A stretch of 51,390 nucleotides of DNA from an uncultured beta proteobacterium. GTDB lineage: Bacteria > Pseudomonadota > Gammaproteobacteria > Burkholderiales > Burkholderiaceae_C. Made by a program: the position numbers and the translations under genes. A model generated the notes under the pieces. The model worked only from the letters and a program-made list of their open reading frames with translations, searched no databases and was not told where the DNA came from. The stretch is from assembly GCA_903845935.1 (NCBI GenBank), contig CAIMZI010000056.1, forward strand, positions 1 through 51,390. Direction: 5' to 3'. How positions within the stretch are numbered: the stretch's first letter is position 1; every line of letters begins with the position of its first letter. Shown piece by piece: positions 36,157 to 44,062 of the stretch.

Positions 36157-36902
36157 GCGGCGAGCCCGGCAGCTGCATCATCGGTGTGGCACTCTGCTGC
36201 CTGGTCGTCCCAGGCCTCTGCCATGGAGCGGGCGCGGAGCAGATTGGCGTCGGTCATCACGATAGACGTGTGGTCCCAGGCCACCACTTCCCGGGCCAGC
36301 AACAAGGCATCGGGGAAAAACTCGCGCACCTGGGCCTCGTCGTGCACCACGGCAATCACGGTGCGCTGTTCACCATGCCACTGCCGCACCAGCTTCAAGA
36401 GCGCCTGCGTGGTCTTGGTGTCCACCGCGTTGAAGGGCTCGTCCAGCAGGATCAGCTCGGCATCCTGCACCAGCAGGCGCGCAAACATCACGCGTTGCAT
36501 TTGGCCGCTGGACAAGGTGCCCACCGGACGCGCCTCAAAGCCTTCCAGCCCCACACTGTGCAGCGCCGCTTCAATCCGCCCCCGCAACTGGCGCGAGATG
36601 CGGCGCCAGGGGCCAACCGTGCTCCAGGTGCCCAACAGGACGCAATCGAAGACGGTAATGGGAAAGCTGCGATCGATTTCGGAAGCCTGGGGCAAATAGG
36701 CAATGCGATCCCGGCTGACGGCCATGCTGACGGCACCCGAGGCCAATGGCAAGACACCGACCAGACTTTTGAGCAGGGTGCTTTTTCCAGCGCCATTGGG
36801 GCCGACCACGGCGGTCAACGAACCCTTGGCAAAGCTGCCGCTGATGTGGTGTAGCGCCGGATGGTGCCGGTAACTCACAGTGAGGTTGTTCAATGCGATC
36901 AT
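36153..36902 (-). CDS. znuC: Metal ABC transporter ATP-binding protein
   Basis: This 249-residue ATPase has Walker A GPNGAGKSTLLK, signature LSSGQMQRVMFARLL, Walker B LILLDEPFNAVD and the switch His in A-V-V-H-D-E. It powers the znuB permease. The ATG at 36902 gives M-I-A-L-N-N-L-T-V-S-Y; the frame is open upstream, but that would add a non-family extension running into the operator. The start overlaps the stop of a tiny upstream frame by four bases. Confidence 0.92.
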   Translation of the reverse strand: MIALNNLTVSYRHHPALHHISGSFAKGSLTAVVGPNGAGKSTLLKSLVGVLPLASGAVSMAVSRDRIAYLPQASEIDRSFPITVFDCVLLGTWSTVGPWRRISRQLRGRIEAALHSVGLEGFEARPVGTLSSGQMQRVMFARLLVQDAELILLDEPFNAVDTKTTQALLKLVRQWHGEQRTVIAVVHDEAQVREFFPDALLLAREVVAWDHTSIVMTDANLLRARSMAEAWDDQAAECHTDDAAAGLAA

Positions 36903-37054
36903 GGCACAACCGGCCCGTTGGCCCAGGCTACCGCCAGCCACAGCAACACCAGCAGCGGCAAAACCGCTGCCACGCGCAGCCATAAGGGCCAGGCCAGCAC
37001 ACTGACAAGCCGCTTGCGGCGCAAACCCGTGGTGAAGCTTCGGTGATAATGCAT
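36899..37054 (-). CDS. Possible small single-helix membrane protein upstream of znuC
   Basis: This is a 51-residue frame with a basic N-terminus (L-R-R-K-R) and one strong hydrophobic helix (V-L-P-L-L-V-L-L-W-L-A-V-A-W). Its TGA overlaps the znuC ATG in an ATGA arrangement, as in translationally coupled genes. The first ATG lies inside the Zur-type palindrome and would be nearly leaderless. A TTG ten codons later could be the true start. The frame is too short for codon statistics, and no family is recognised. It could be a small accessory subunit or a chance frame. Confidence 0.35.
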   Translation of the reverse strand: MHYHRSFTTGLRRKRLVSVLAWPLWLRVAAVLPLLVLLWLAVAWANGPVVP

Positions 37055-37059
37055 TATCA
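37044..37059. promoter_or_regulatory. Zur-type palindromic operator between znuC and zur
   Basis: TGATAATGCATTATCA is a perfect 16-bp palindrome of the AT-rich Fur/Zur-box kind. A second, half-matching site centred on another ATGCAT follows at 37063-37073. On the minus strand a TATGAT -10-like box overlaps this second site, so binding should block znu transcription. It lies 76 bases upstream of the zur ATG and may serve both directions. Confidence 0.7.
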
Positions 37060-37134
37060 ATATCATAATGCATAGAATCTGCAGCCCTGGCCCAGTGCCA
37101 GCGGACCTTGCCTCAACAGGCGGAAAGGCTATCC

Positions 37135-37524
37135 ATGGAACGGGAAACCCGCCAGCGCACGGCCATTCGATCCGTTGTGGAAATGTCCGACAGACCCCTG
37201 TCAGCGCTCGAGGTGCTGGCGGCGGCGCAGGCGCAGGTGGCTGGCCTGGGCATTGCAACGGTCTACCGCAACCTCAAGGCGCTAGCCGAATCAGGCGCGT
37301 TGAAGGTGGTGTCGCTGGCGGGCGCCAATCCGCGCTATGAGTCCAGCCGGCAGGGCCACCACCACCACCACTTTATGTGCAACGCCTGTGAGCGCGTCTT
37401 CGATATTCACAGCTGCCCGGGCTCGGTTCTGGACGTGGCACCCAAGGGCTTTACCGTGGAGCGCCACGAACTCACCCTGTATGGGCGCTGCAAGGACTGC
37501 CCACCCGGCCACACGCCGGACTAA
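37135..37524 (+). CDS. zur: Fur-family regulator, Zur-like
   Basis: This is a 129-residue repressor. The N-terminal winged helix (to about residue 75) contains L-S-A-L-E-V-L-A-A-A and G-I-A-T-V-Y-R-N-L-K-A-L. The C-terminal half has the His cluster GHHHHHFMCNACERVFDIH and the Cys pairs CNAC and CKDC, which form the structural zinc site. Being divergent from a zinc-type importer, with a palindromic operator between, it is best read as the zinc uptake regulator. The ATG at 37135 is preferred (GGAAAGG site) to one nine codons upstream. Confidence 0.88.
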   Translation: MERETRQRTAIRSVVEMSDRPLSALEVLAAAQAQVAGLGIATVYRNLKALAESGALKVVSLAGANPRYESSRQGHHHHHFMCNACERVFDIHSCPGSVLDVAPKGFTVERHELTLYGRCKDCPPGHTPD

Positions 37525-37539
37525 GCGCCGGGCCAACGC

Positions 37540-38409
37540 TCAGGCCAGGGCCACGCTCTCAAACTGCGGATAGAGCGCATCGACCCAGGATTCCACCTCC
37601 TCAGCCGCCACATTCAAATGGGCCAGGCAGGCAGAGCCATGCTGCTCCCATTCCCGGTGCCGCAAAACGCCCTCGTGCCTTGCCACTAGGTACTCAGCCA
37701 CCAAGTCCATGGCCACCAGGGTGCGCGCCTGCGCTGGAAAACGCGTGTCACCCAAGACCGTAAAGTCGTGATGCAGGCGCACCGCCACCACCGTCATGGC
37801 TGGCAAGCGCCAGGTCTTGGCAACCAGGGCGCCAACCACGGCATGGTCGGTCTTGTGCGCGGCGTTTTCGGTCTGGGTAAAGGATCGGTCCTGGCGCGCC
37901 AGCGCTTCGGCCAGTGTGCCGGAATAGCCTTTAACACCCAGCAACATGATGGGAATACCGACATGGCAAAACAGGCCACAGGTGTGGGCCACGTCGGCAT
38001 CGACGCCATACAGTTGCCGGGCGATAAAGCCCATGGCCAGAGCGCGACGGGTAGAGGTTTCCCAAAAGTGTTCGATCAGTGGCGATTGGATGCGGATGGC
38101 ATTGCGCGTCAGAAAGCAGGTCAGGATGCCAATGGTCGGCCCCGCACCCAACATGGCCACCGCCTGGGCCACGGTATCGGCCGGGCGCGAGCGCGCATAG
38201 AGGGGGCTGTTGGCGATGCGCAGCAGCGACGCCGCCATGGCTACATCGCTGGCGGCAATGCGGGCAATTTTCTGGGGGTCTGGATCGCCCTGGGACACTT
38301 CGTGCCGCAAGGCCGTCAGCAGCTCCGGGCAAGGTGGAATGACGATGTCACGCACCGGCCCTTCGTTCCTGGCAAGGTCTAGTTCCCGGTCAATCGCTGC
38401 AATGCTCAT
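37540..38409 (-). CDS. HDOD domain protein
   Basis: This 289-residue cytoplasmic protein is made almost wholly of an HDOD domain (related to HD phosphohydrolases but usually lacking their metal residues). It has P-P-C-P-E-L-L-T-A-L near the start, I-A-R-I-A-A-S-D-V-A-M-A-A-S-L-L-R-I-A-N-S-P-L-Y, A-V-A-M-L-G and, later, C-G-L-F-C-H-V-G-I-P and D-H-A-V-V-G-A-L-V-A. HDOD proteins act as signalling or scaffold modules in two-component and c-di-GMP networks. The partner is unknown. It converges on zur. Confidence 0.9.
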   Translation of the reverse strand: MSIAAIDRELDLARNEGPVRDIVIPPCPELLTALRHEVSQGDPDPQKIARIAASDVAMAASLLRIANSPLYARSRPADTVAQAVAMLGAGPTIGILTCFLTRNAIRIQSPLIEHFWETSTRRALAMGFIARQLYGVDADVAHTCGLFCHVGIPIMLLGVKGYSGTLAEALARQDRSFTQTENAAHKTDHAVVGALVAKTWRLPAMTVVAVRLHHDFTVLGDTRFPAQARTLVAMDLVAEYLVARHEGVLRHREWEQHGSACLAHLNVAAEEVESWVDALYPQFESVALA

Positions 38410-38584
38410 TCATATTCCTTCTGGGCCGCATTATCCAGGGAATAAGGGCTCGCACCTCCGTTGCGCAACATGATTGTTCCAGTAGAGACATTCACCCAAC
38501 TCAGCGCAGCCCATCGGTATTACGATCAAGGCTGGCCCTGAAACCAAAGCGCCACAGAGCGCCCACACAGAAAGCGAAAACACC

Positions 38585-38878
38585 ATGAGCCACAAGCACG
38601 ACAATCTGCTGCGCAGCATCCTGCTAGAAGCACCGGGCACCAATATTCACTGGCGTGAAATCGAGTCCCTTTTGAATCACCTGGGCGCGCATATGGAACC
38701 TGCGAACGGCGCCCGCTTCAAGGTTACGCTCAACGAAGTCACCGACTTTTTGCACCACCCGCACCACAGCAGCGTGTGCACGCGCGACCACATCAAGCAC
38801 CTCAAGGGCTTTTTGACACTGGCACGGGTGGCTGTTCCGGCAGCCTCAGCCCAGGCTGCCGAGGCCGCCAGCGAATAG
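38585..38878 (+). CDS. Small HicA-like protein, no antitoxin gene alongside
   Basis: This 97-residue protein has the shape of the short HicA-like family: an N-terminal helix (L-L-R-S-I-L-L-E), I-H-W-R-E-I-E-S-L-L-N-H-L-G, a strand pair (A-R-F-K-V-T-L-N) and F-L-H-H-P-H-H, then a last helix (H-I-K-H-L-K-G-F-L). HicA toxins are small double-stranded-RNA-binding-fold mRNA interferases. Here the G-S-H motif is altered and no hicB-like gene lies on either side, so it may be a non-toxic housekeeping relative. It is divergent from the HDOD gene across a 175-base gap. Confidence 0.68.
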   Translation: MSHKHDNLLRSILLEAPGTNIHWREIESLLNHLGAHMEPANGARFKVTLNEVTDFLHHPHHSSVCTRDHIKHLKGFLTLARVAVPAASAQAAEAASE

Positions 38879-38948
38879 GCAAACTCAGGCCGGTTTCGGC
38901 CTTTGACATCCTGGACCAGCGCACGCGGGCACGATGCGCCAGCAGCCT

Positions 38949-39902
38949 TTACGCGGCGACCAGGTATTCGCGGCTGATGTGGGCACCCAGATCATTGACG
39001 CGGTCTAGGAACTGCGTCAGGTAGGCGTGCAGGCCGGTCGCCAGGATCTCGTCGATTCGGCCGTACTTGAGCTCGGCGCGCAGCTTGCCGGCGCGGCGCA
39101 AGGTCTCGCTGTCGGGGTTGCTGCCGACCAGGGCCAAGTTGTTCACCACCTCGTTCAGGCTGGCATGCAGCGAGCGCGGCATATCCGGGCGCAGGATCAG
39201 CAGCTCGGCTACGCGCTCGGGGCGGATGACGTCGCGGTAGACCTTGCGGTAGACCTCAAACGCCGAGACGCTGCGCAGAATGGCGCTCCAGTGGTAGAAG
39301 TCGTATTCCTGGTCGCGCTCGTTGGCGGCGCCGTAAAAGTCGCTTTGCACGGCATGGAACTTCACATCCACCAGGCGCGCGGTGTTGTCCGAGCGTTCCA
39401 AAAAGGTGCCCAGACGCATAAAGTGCAAGGCCTCGTCCATCAACATGGTGCCCACGGTAACGCCGCGCGACAGATGCGAGCGGAACTTCACCCATTCGAA
39501 AAATTGCGAGGGATCGGCCTCAAACTCGCTGCTCTTGATCATGCGTTTGACCTCCAGCCAGGTCTGGTTTTGCGTTTCCCAGACTTCGGTGGTCAGCGCC
39601 CCGCGCACCGCACGGGCGTTCTCGCGGGCCGCACCCAGGCAGGACACGATGGAGGATGGATTGCTCTCGTCCTTGACCATGAAGTCCATCACGTCGCGGG
39701 CGTTGACGGTGTCGTACTGCTTGCCATAGGCGCCTGTCAGCTCGCTAATGCTCAGCAGCCCCTGCCAACCCATGAGGGCGACGGCGTCGGACTGGGGCAG
39801 CAGCGAAGTCTGGTAATTCACATCCAGCATGCGCGCGGTATTCTCGGCCCGCTCGGTATAGCGGGACATCCAAAAAAGGTGATCAGCAGTTCTAGACAAC
39901 AT
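38949..39902 (-). CDS. Alpha-E domain protein (DUF403)
   Basis: This 317-residue, largely helical protein has the family start M-L-S-R-T-A-D-H-L-F-W-M-S-R-Y-T-E-R-A-E. Later segments are F-L-E-R-S-D-N-T-A-R-L-V-D-V-K and Y-R-D-V-I-R-P-E-R-V-A-E-L-L. Alpha-E proteins almost always occur with a circularly permuted ATP-grasp protein and a transglutaminase, as here. The set is thought to make or process a peptide-like product, but its function is unproven. It follows the ATP-grasp gene with a one-base gap. Confidence 0.93.
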   Translation of the reverse strand: MLSRTADHLFWMSRYTERAENTARMLDVNYQTSLLPQSDAVALMGWQGLLSISELTGAYGKQYDTVNARDVMDFMVKDESNPSSIVSCLGAARENARAVRGALTTEVWETQNQTWLEVKRMIKSSEFEADPSQFFEWVKFRSHLSRGVTVGTMLMDEALHFMRLGTFLERSDNTARLVDVKFHAVQSDFYGAANERDQEYDFYHWSAILRSVSAFEVYRKVYRDVIRPERVAELLILRPDMPRSLHASLNEVVNNLALVGSNPDSETLRRAGKLRAELKYGRIDEILATGLHAYLTQFLDRVNDLGAHISREYLVAA

Positions 39903-39903
39903 A

Positions 39904-41361
39904 TCAAGCTTCCAATATCCAGGTATCTTTGGTTCCGCCGCCTTGCGATGAATTGACGACGAGCGAGCCTTCCTTCAGTGCCACGCGGGTCAGGCCGCCG
40001 GGCACCATCTGTACCGTCTTGCCGCTGAGCACATAGGGGCGCAAATCGATGTGGCGCGGCGCAATGCCGCTTTCCACAAAGGTCGGGCAGCTCGACAGAC
40101 TCAGCGTCGGTTGCGCGATATAGCCGCTGGGGTTGGCCAGCACGGCCTTGCGGAAGTCTTCGATTTCGGCCGTGGTGGAGGCCGGCCCCACCAGCATGCC
40201 GTAGCCGCCGGCGCCGTGCACCTCCTTGACCACCAGGTCTTTCAGGTTGGCCATGGTGTAGGCCAGATCGTCCTTGTTGCGGCACATATACGTGGGCACG
40301 TTGTTCAGGATGGGCTTCTCGCCCAGGTAGAACTCGATCATCTTGGGCACGTAGGGGTAGATCGACTTATCGTCGGCGATGCCGGTGCCGACCGCGTTGC
40401 AGATGGCCACATGGCCGGCGCGGTAGGCCTCAATCAGCCCCTCGCAACCCAGGGTCGAGCTGGGGCGAAACACGCTGGGGTCCAGGTAGTCATCATCGAC
40501 GCGGCGGTAAATCACATCGACGCGCTTAGGGCCGCGCGTGGTGCGCATGTAGACAAACTTGTCTTTCACAAACAAGTCCTGCCCTTCGACCAGTTCCACA
40601 CCCATTTGCTGGGCCAGGAAGGCGTGCTCGAAATAGGCGCTGTTGTACATGCCAGGGGTCAGCACCACCACCGTCGGTTCGTCGGTGGTTTCTGGGCTGC
40701 TGGCGCGCAGGGTCTCCAACAACAGGTCGGGGTAATGGGCCACAGGCGCCACACGGTGGGCACTGAACAGGTCCGGAAACAGCCGCATCATCATCTTGCG
40801 GTCTTCCAGCATGTAGGAGACGCCGCTGGGCACGCGCAGATTGTCTTCCAGCACGTAGTACTCGCCATTGCCCTGGGCGTCCGGTGCGCGCACGATGTCG
40901 ATGCCCGAAATCTGTGAATAGATGTTGTTGGGAACATCCACACCCACCATCTCGGGACGGAATTGGGCGTTGTGCTCGATCTGCTCACGCGGAATATGAC
41001 CAGCCTTGAGGATTTCCTGGTCGTGGTAAATGTCGTGGATAAAGCGATTCAGCGCATTGACGCGTTGCACCAGGCCTTTTTCCATGCTGGACCATTCATG
41101 GGCCGGGATGATGCGGGGAATCAGGTCAAACGGAATCAGGCGCTCGGTACCGGCACCGCTCTCATCTTTTTCACCATACACGGCAAAGGTGATACCGACG
41201 CGGCGGAAAATCATTTCCGCTTCCTCGCGCCGTTTGGCCATCATGTCGCCGGGTTGGCGTGCCAGCCACTCATCATAGATTTTGTAGTGATCACGAATCT
41301 GCTCACCCTTGGAGAAAAACTCGTAGGGCAGTTTGGTGTACATCTCGTCAAATTTCTGCAT
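39904..41361 (-). CDS. Circularly permuted type 2 ATP-grasp protein
   Basis: This is a 485-residue protein with the family pattern: P-R-I-I-P-A-H-E-W near residue 85, YYVLEDNLRVPSGVSYMLE, D-D-Y-L-D-P and L-V-V-K-E-V-H-G-A-G-G-Y-G-M. The C-terminus has H-I-D-L-R-P-Y-V-L and N-S-S-Q-G-G-G-T-K-D-T-W. ATP-grasp enzymes join a carboxylate to an amine through an acyl-phosphate. This branch is predicted to be a peptide or amide ligase with unknown substrates. An AGAGGA site precedes the ATG. It is the first gene of the pair with the alpha-E protein. Confidence 0.94.
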   Translation of the reverse strand: MQKFDEMYTKLPYEFFSKGEQIRDHYKIYDEWLARQPGDMMAKRREEAEMIFRRVGITFAVYGEKDESGAGTERLIPFDLIPRIIPAHEWSSMEKGLVQRVNALNRFIHDIYHDQEILKAGHIPREQIEHNAQFRPEMVGVDVPNNIYSQISGIDIVRAPDAQGNGEYYVLEDNLRVPSGVSYMLEDRKMMMRLFPDLFSAHRVAPVAHYPDLLLETLRASSPETTDEPTVVVLTPGMYNSAYFEHAFLAQQMGVELVEGQDLFVKDKFVYMRTTRGPKRVDVIYRRVDDDYLDPSVFRPSSTLGCEGLIEAYRAGHVAICNAVGTGIADDKSIYPYVPKMIEFYLGEKPILNNVPTYMCRNKDDLAYTMANLKDLVVKEVHGAGGYGMLVGPASTTAEIEDFRKAVLANPSGYIAQPTLSLSSCPTFVESGIAPRHIDLRPYVLSGKTVQMVPGGLTRVALKEGSLVVNSSQGGGTKDTWILEA

Positions 41362-41438
41362 AAATCCTCTTTAACGCAATCTCTGTTGATGTTCTAAGCA
41401 AGCTTCGCACCAGCATACTAACCCTGAACGACGCACTG

Positions 41439-43910
41439 TTATGGCACACGGTGGCTCCAATAGTGCATCTGCTCTGTGCGGGCGCAATAAACCCGTTCGG
41501 CGGCGTCGGAGCGCCAGACCATGGCACCACAATGGGGTGAATCGTGCACCGCAATGCCGCGTCCCTGGTAGCGCTGCAGCACTTCCGGCGCCGGATGGCC
41601 GTAGCGGTTGCGATAACCTGCCTGCACCCAGGCCTCGTGTGGCAGCACTGCGTCCAAAAAAGCATCGCTGCTGGAACTCTTGCTGCCATGGTGTGGCACC
41701 AGCAGCAGGTCCGCCTTGATAGCAGCCTGCATGGCCACCAAACGCATCTCCTGCGGCCGCTCGATATCCCCGACCAGCAGGGCGACCCGGTGCTGGGCAC
41801 CGGCACTCTGGATGCGCAGCACGCAGGACACCGCGTTGGAACTGTGCGGAGCATCATAGTCAGCTGCCTGCGGATGCAGGATGTCAAATTGCACGCCGTC
41901 CCACGCCCAATGCTGACCGGCCACACAGCGCTTTATGGGCCGCAGGCCTTGCAAGCGCTCATCCGCGTCCATGGAGCCGAGCAAGTCAGCCTGGGGCTGC
42001 ATGGCCAGCACGGCCGGTGCGCCGCCCACATGATCGGTATCGCGGTGGCTCAGCACCAGCATATCCAGCCGCACATGCAGCGCCTGCAGCAGCGGCAGCA
42101 AGACGCGGTGGCCGGCATCGCTCTCCAGGCTATAGCGTGGCCCCGCGTCATAAAGCAAGGCATGGCCGGCAGTGCGCACCAGCACGGCATTGCCCTGGCC
42201 GATGTCGGCGCCCAGCAACTCAAACTCACCCGAAGGCGGCAAGGGCGCCTGCCACAGCAGCACCGGCAGCAACAGCGGCAGGCCCATGCTACGCATGGAC
42301 AAAGGCAAACGCGCCACCAGCAACACGCCGCCCAACACCCCTGCTGCCGCCATCCACCAGGGTGCGGTGGCTAGCATCAGCGTGGCCCAGGGCCAGGCCG
42401 CCAGCCCCTGCAGCACGGACATCAGGACTGCTATCGCCAGGCCCGCCAGTTCCCATAACAAGGGCAGTGCCACGCCCAACATGGACAGCGGCACCACCAC
42501 CAGGGTTACCCAGGGAATGGCGAAGGCATTGGCAATCAGCCCCACCAGCGAGACCTGGCCAAACAGCAGCAGGGTCAGCGGCGCCAGGGCCACCGTCACC
42601 ACCCATTGCTCGCGCAGCATGGCGCCCAGGCGTGAAACCGTTTGACGCAGCATACCGGCTGTGTCTGCCTGGCCAGGCCGACCGGCATCGGTGGCAAAGA
42701 GCACGCCGACGGCGACAAAGCTAAGCCAGAAACCGGCCTGCAACAGGGCCCAGGGGTCGACGGCCACCACCACCGCAAAGGCCAGCATCCAGACCTGCGG
42801 CCAGGGCCAGCGCATGCCCGCCAGGCGCAGCAAGGCCACCGTAGCCAACATCAAACAGGTGCGCTGGGCCGGAATGCCCCAACCGGAAAACAGGGAATAG
42901 GCAGTGGCCAGCAACACCCCACCGAGCAGGGCCGCGTCTGGCGCGGGCAGCGCCAGACACAGGCGTGACGAGCGCCGCCACAGCCAGCCCACAGCCAGCC
43001 CACAGCCCAGGCCGCGCCCCAGGCAAATCTGGATGTGCAGCCCGGAGATGCTGACCAAGTGGGCCACACCGGTGGCGCGAAACACATCCCAGTCCACCCG
43101 GTCTATGGCATTCTGGTCGCCCACTACCAGCGCCGCTACCAGCCCGGCCACCGGACCCTGCGCCACATGGGCATCAATGCGTTCGCGCACGCCCTGGCGC
43201 AGCAGCGCTACCGGGTGGATCCAGGTCTGCTTAAGGCGCTGCGGCTCGGCATCGTTCGCACCGGCGCGCACATAGCCGGTAGCCTGCACACCGCGCTCCC
43301 ATAGCCACAGTTCGTAATCAAAGCCAAAGGGATTGCGGCTCCCGTGCCCTGCCTTGAGGCGCAGCGTCAGGCGCCAGCGCTCACCGGCACGCACATCGCC
43401 GGGCTGACGTTGCAATGCCACTTGCTCGCCCGTGATGGAATAAACCCCGCTATACCAGCCCACATCGATGTTGGACGGCACCGCGACAGCGCGCCCTTCC
43501 AGCGTTGCGGCATCTACCGCCATCGTGAATCGCAAGCCAGACTCGTTGCTCTGCGGCAGGTCGGTCACCACGCCGGTGATTTGCAAATCGCGTCCCTCCA
43601 GCGTCGGCTCCAGCGCCCCGGCATCAAACCAGACACAACGCAGGCCGGTACCGGCAAAGCCCAACAGTGCCGCAGCCAAGAGCCAGCAGCCCAGGCGCTG
43701 GGTCTGGGACAAGGACATCGCACATCTGCGCAACAGCAGCCCAGTCAGCAGGGTGCCCGTCAACGCCAGCGCCCCATATAACCAGACGGGGCTCAGCGCC
43801 GCTTGCTGCAATTGCAGGGCCGTTCCCAGCACCCAGCCCAGCAGCGCAGCAAACGGCCCAATGGCCTGCGGCGCATGCTGCTTGGCTGCGAAAATCGGCG
43901 CATTGGGCAT
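41439..43910 (-). CDS. comEC: DNA uptake channel ComEC/Rec2
   Basis: This 823-residue inner-membrane protein carries single-stranded DNA into the cell during natural transformation. The N-terminal part has helices and an OB-fold-like periplasmic domain. The central competence domain has A-T-G-V-A-H-L-V-S-I-S-G-L-H and many hydrophobic helices. The C-terminal third is a metallo-beta-lactamase-like nuclease domain with LVLSHRDTDHVGG and L-L-L-V-P-H-H-G-S-K-S-S-S. Length and motifs are normal, so it looks functional. It sits between the ATP-grasp gene and the divergent transglutaminase gene and probably is not part of their pathway. Confidence 0.95.
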   Translation of the reverse strand: MPNAPIFAAKQHAPQAIGPFAALLGWVLGTALQLQQAALSPVWLYGALALTGTLLTGLLLRRCAMSLSQTQRLGCWLLAAALLGFAGTGLRCVWFDAGALEPTLEGRDLQITGVVTDLPQSNESGLRFTMAVDAATLEGRAVAVPSNIDVGWYSGVYSITGEQVALQRQPGDVRAGERWRLTLRLKAGHGSRNPFGFDYELWLWERGVQATGYVRAGANDAEPQRLKQTWIHPVALLRQGVRERIDAHVAQGPVAGLVAALVVGDQNAIDRVDWDVFRATGVAHLVSISGLHIQICLGRGLGCGLAVGWLWRRSSRLCLALPAPDAALLGGVLLATAYSLFSGWGIPAQRTCLMLATVALLRLAGMRWPWPQVWMLAFAVVVAVDPWALLQAGFWLSFVAVGVLFATDAGRPGQADTAGMLRQTVSRLGAMLREQWVVTVALAPLTLLLFGQVSLVGLIANAFAIPWVTLVVVPLSMLGVALPLLWELAGLAIAVLMSVLQGLAAWPWATLMLATAPWWMAAAGVLGGVLLVARLPLSMRSMGLPLLLPVLLWQAPLPPSGEFELLGADIGQGNAVLVRTAGHALLYDAGPRYSLESDAGHRVLLPLLQALHVRLDMLVLSHRDTDHVGGAPAVLAMQPQADLLGSMDADERLQGLRPIKRCVAGQHWAWDGVQFDILHPQAADYDAPHSSNAVSCVLRIQSAGAQHRVALLVGDIERPQEMRLVAMQAAIKADLLLVPHHGSKSSSSDAFLDAVLPHEAWVQAGYRNRYGHPAPEVLQRYQGRGIAVHDSPHCGAMVWRSDAAERVYCARTEQMHYWSHRVP

Positions 43911-44062
43911 GGGCTGAATGCTAGCGCCAAATAGCGCATGGCCCGTCTCTTGCTTCAGTTCCGCTCATGACTTTCAAGGCCGGAACATAAACTCTTGCTA
44001 CCATCGACGCTATTTGCTAAAGCCGCTCACAGCCACCGCATCCCATTTATGAAGACCCGCTA

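Noticed and set aside
35284..36699. 471-codon plus-strand frame opposite znuB/znuC
   Set aside because: Gln/His/Arg-rich translation typical of antisense artefacts; the ABC importer genes are clear.
37135..37524. Run of five His in the Fur-family protein as a cloning tag
   Set aside because: GHHHHHFMC is the normal metal-binding region of Zur-like proteins, inside the domain and not terminal.
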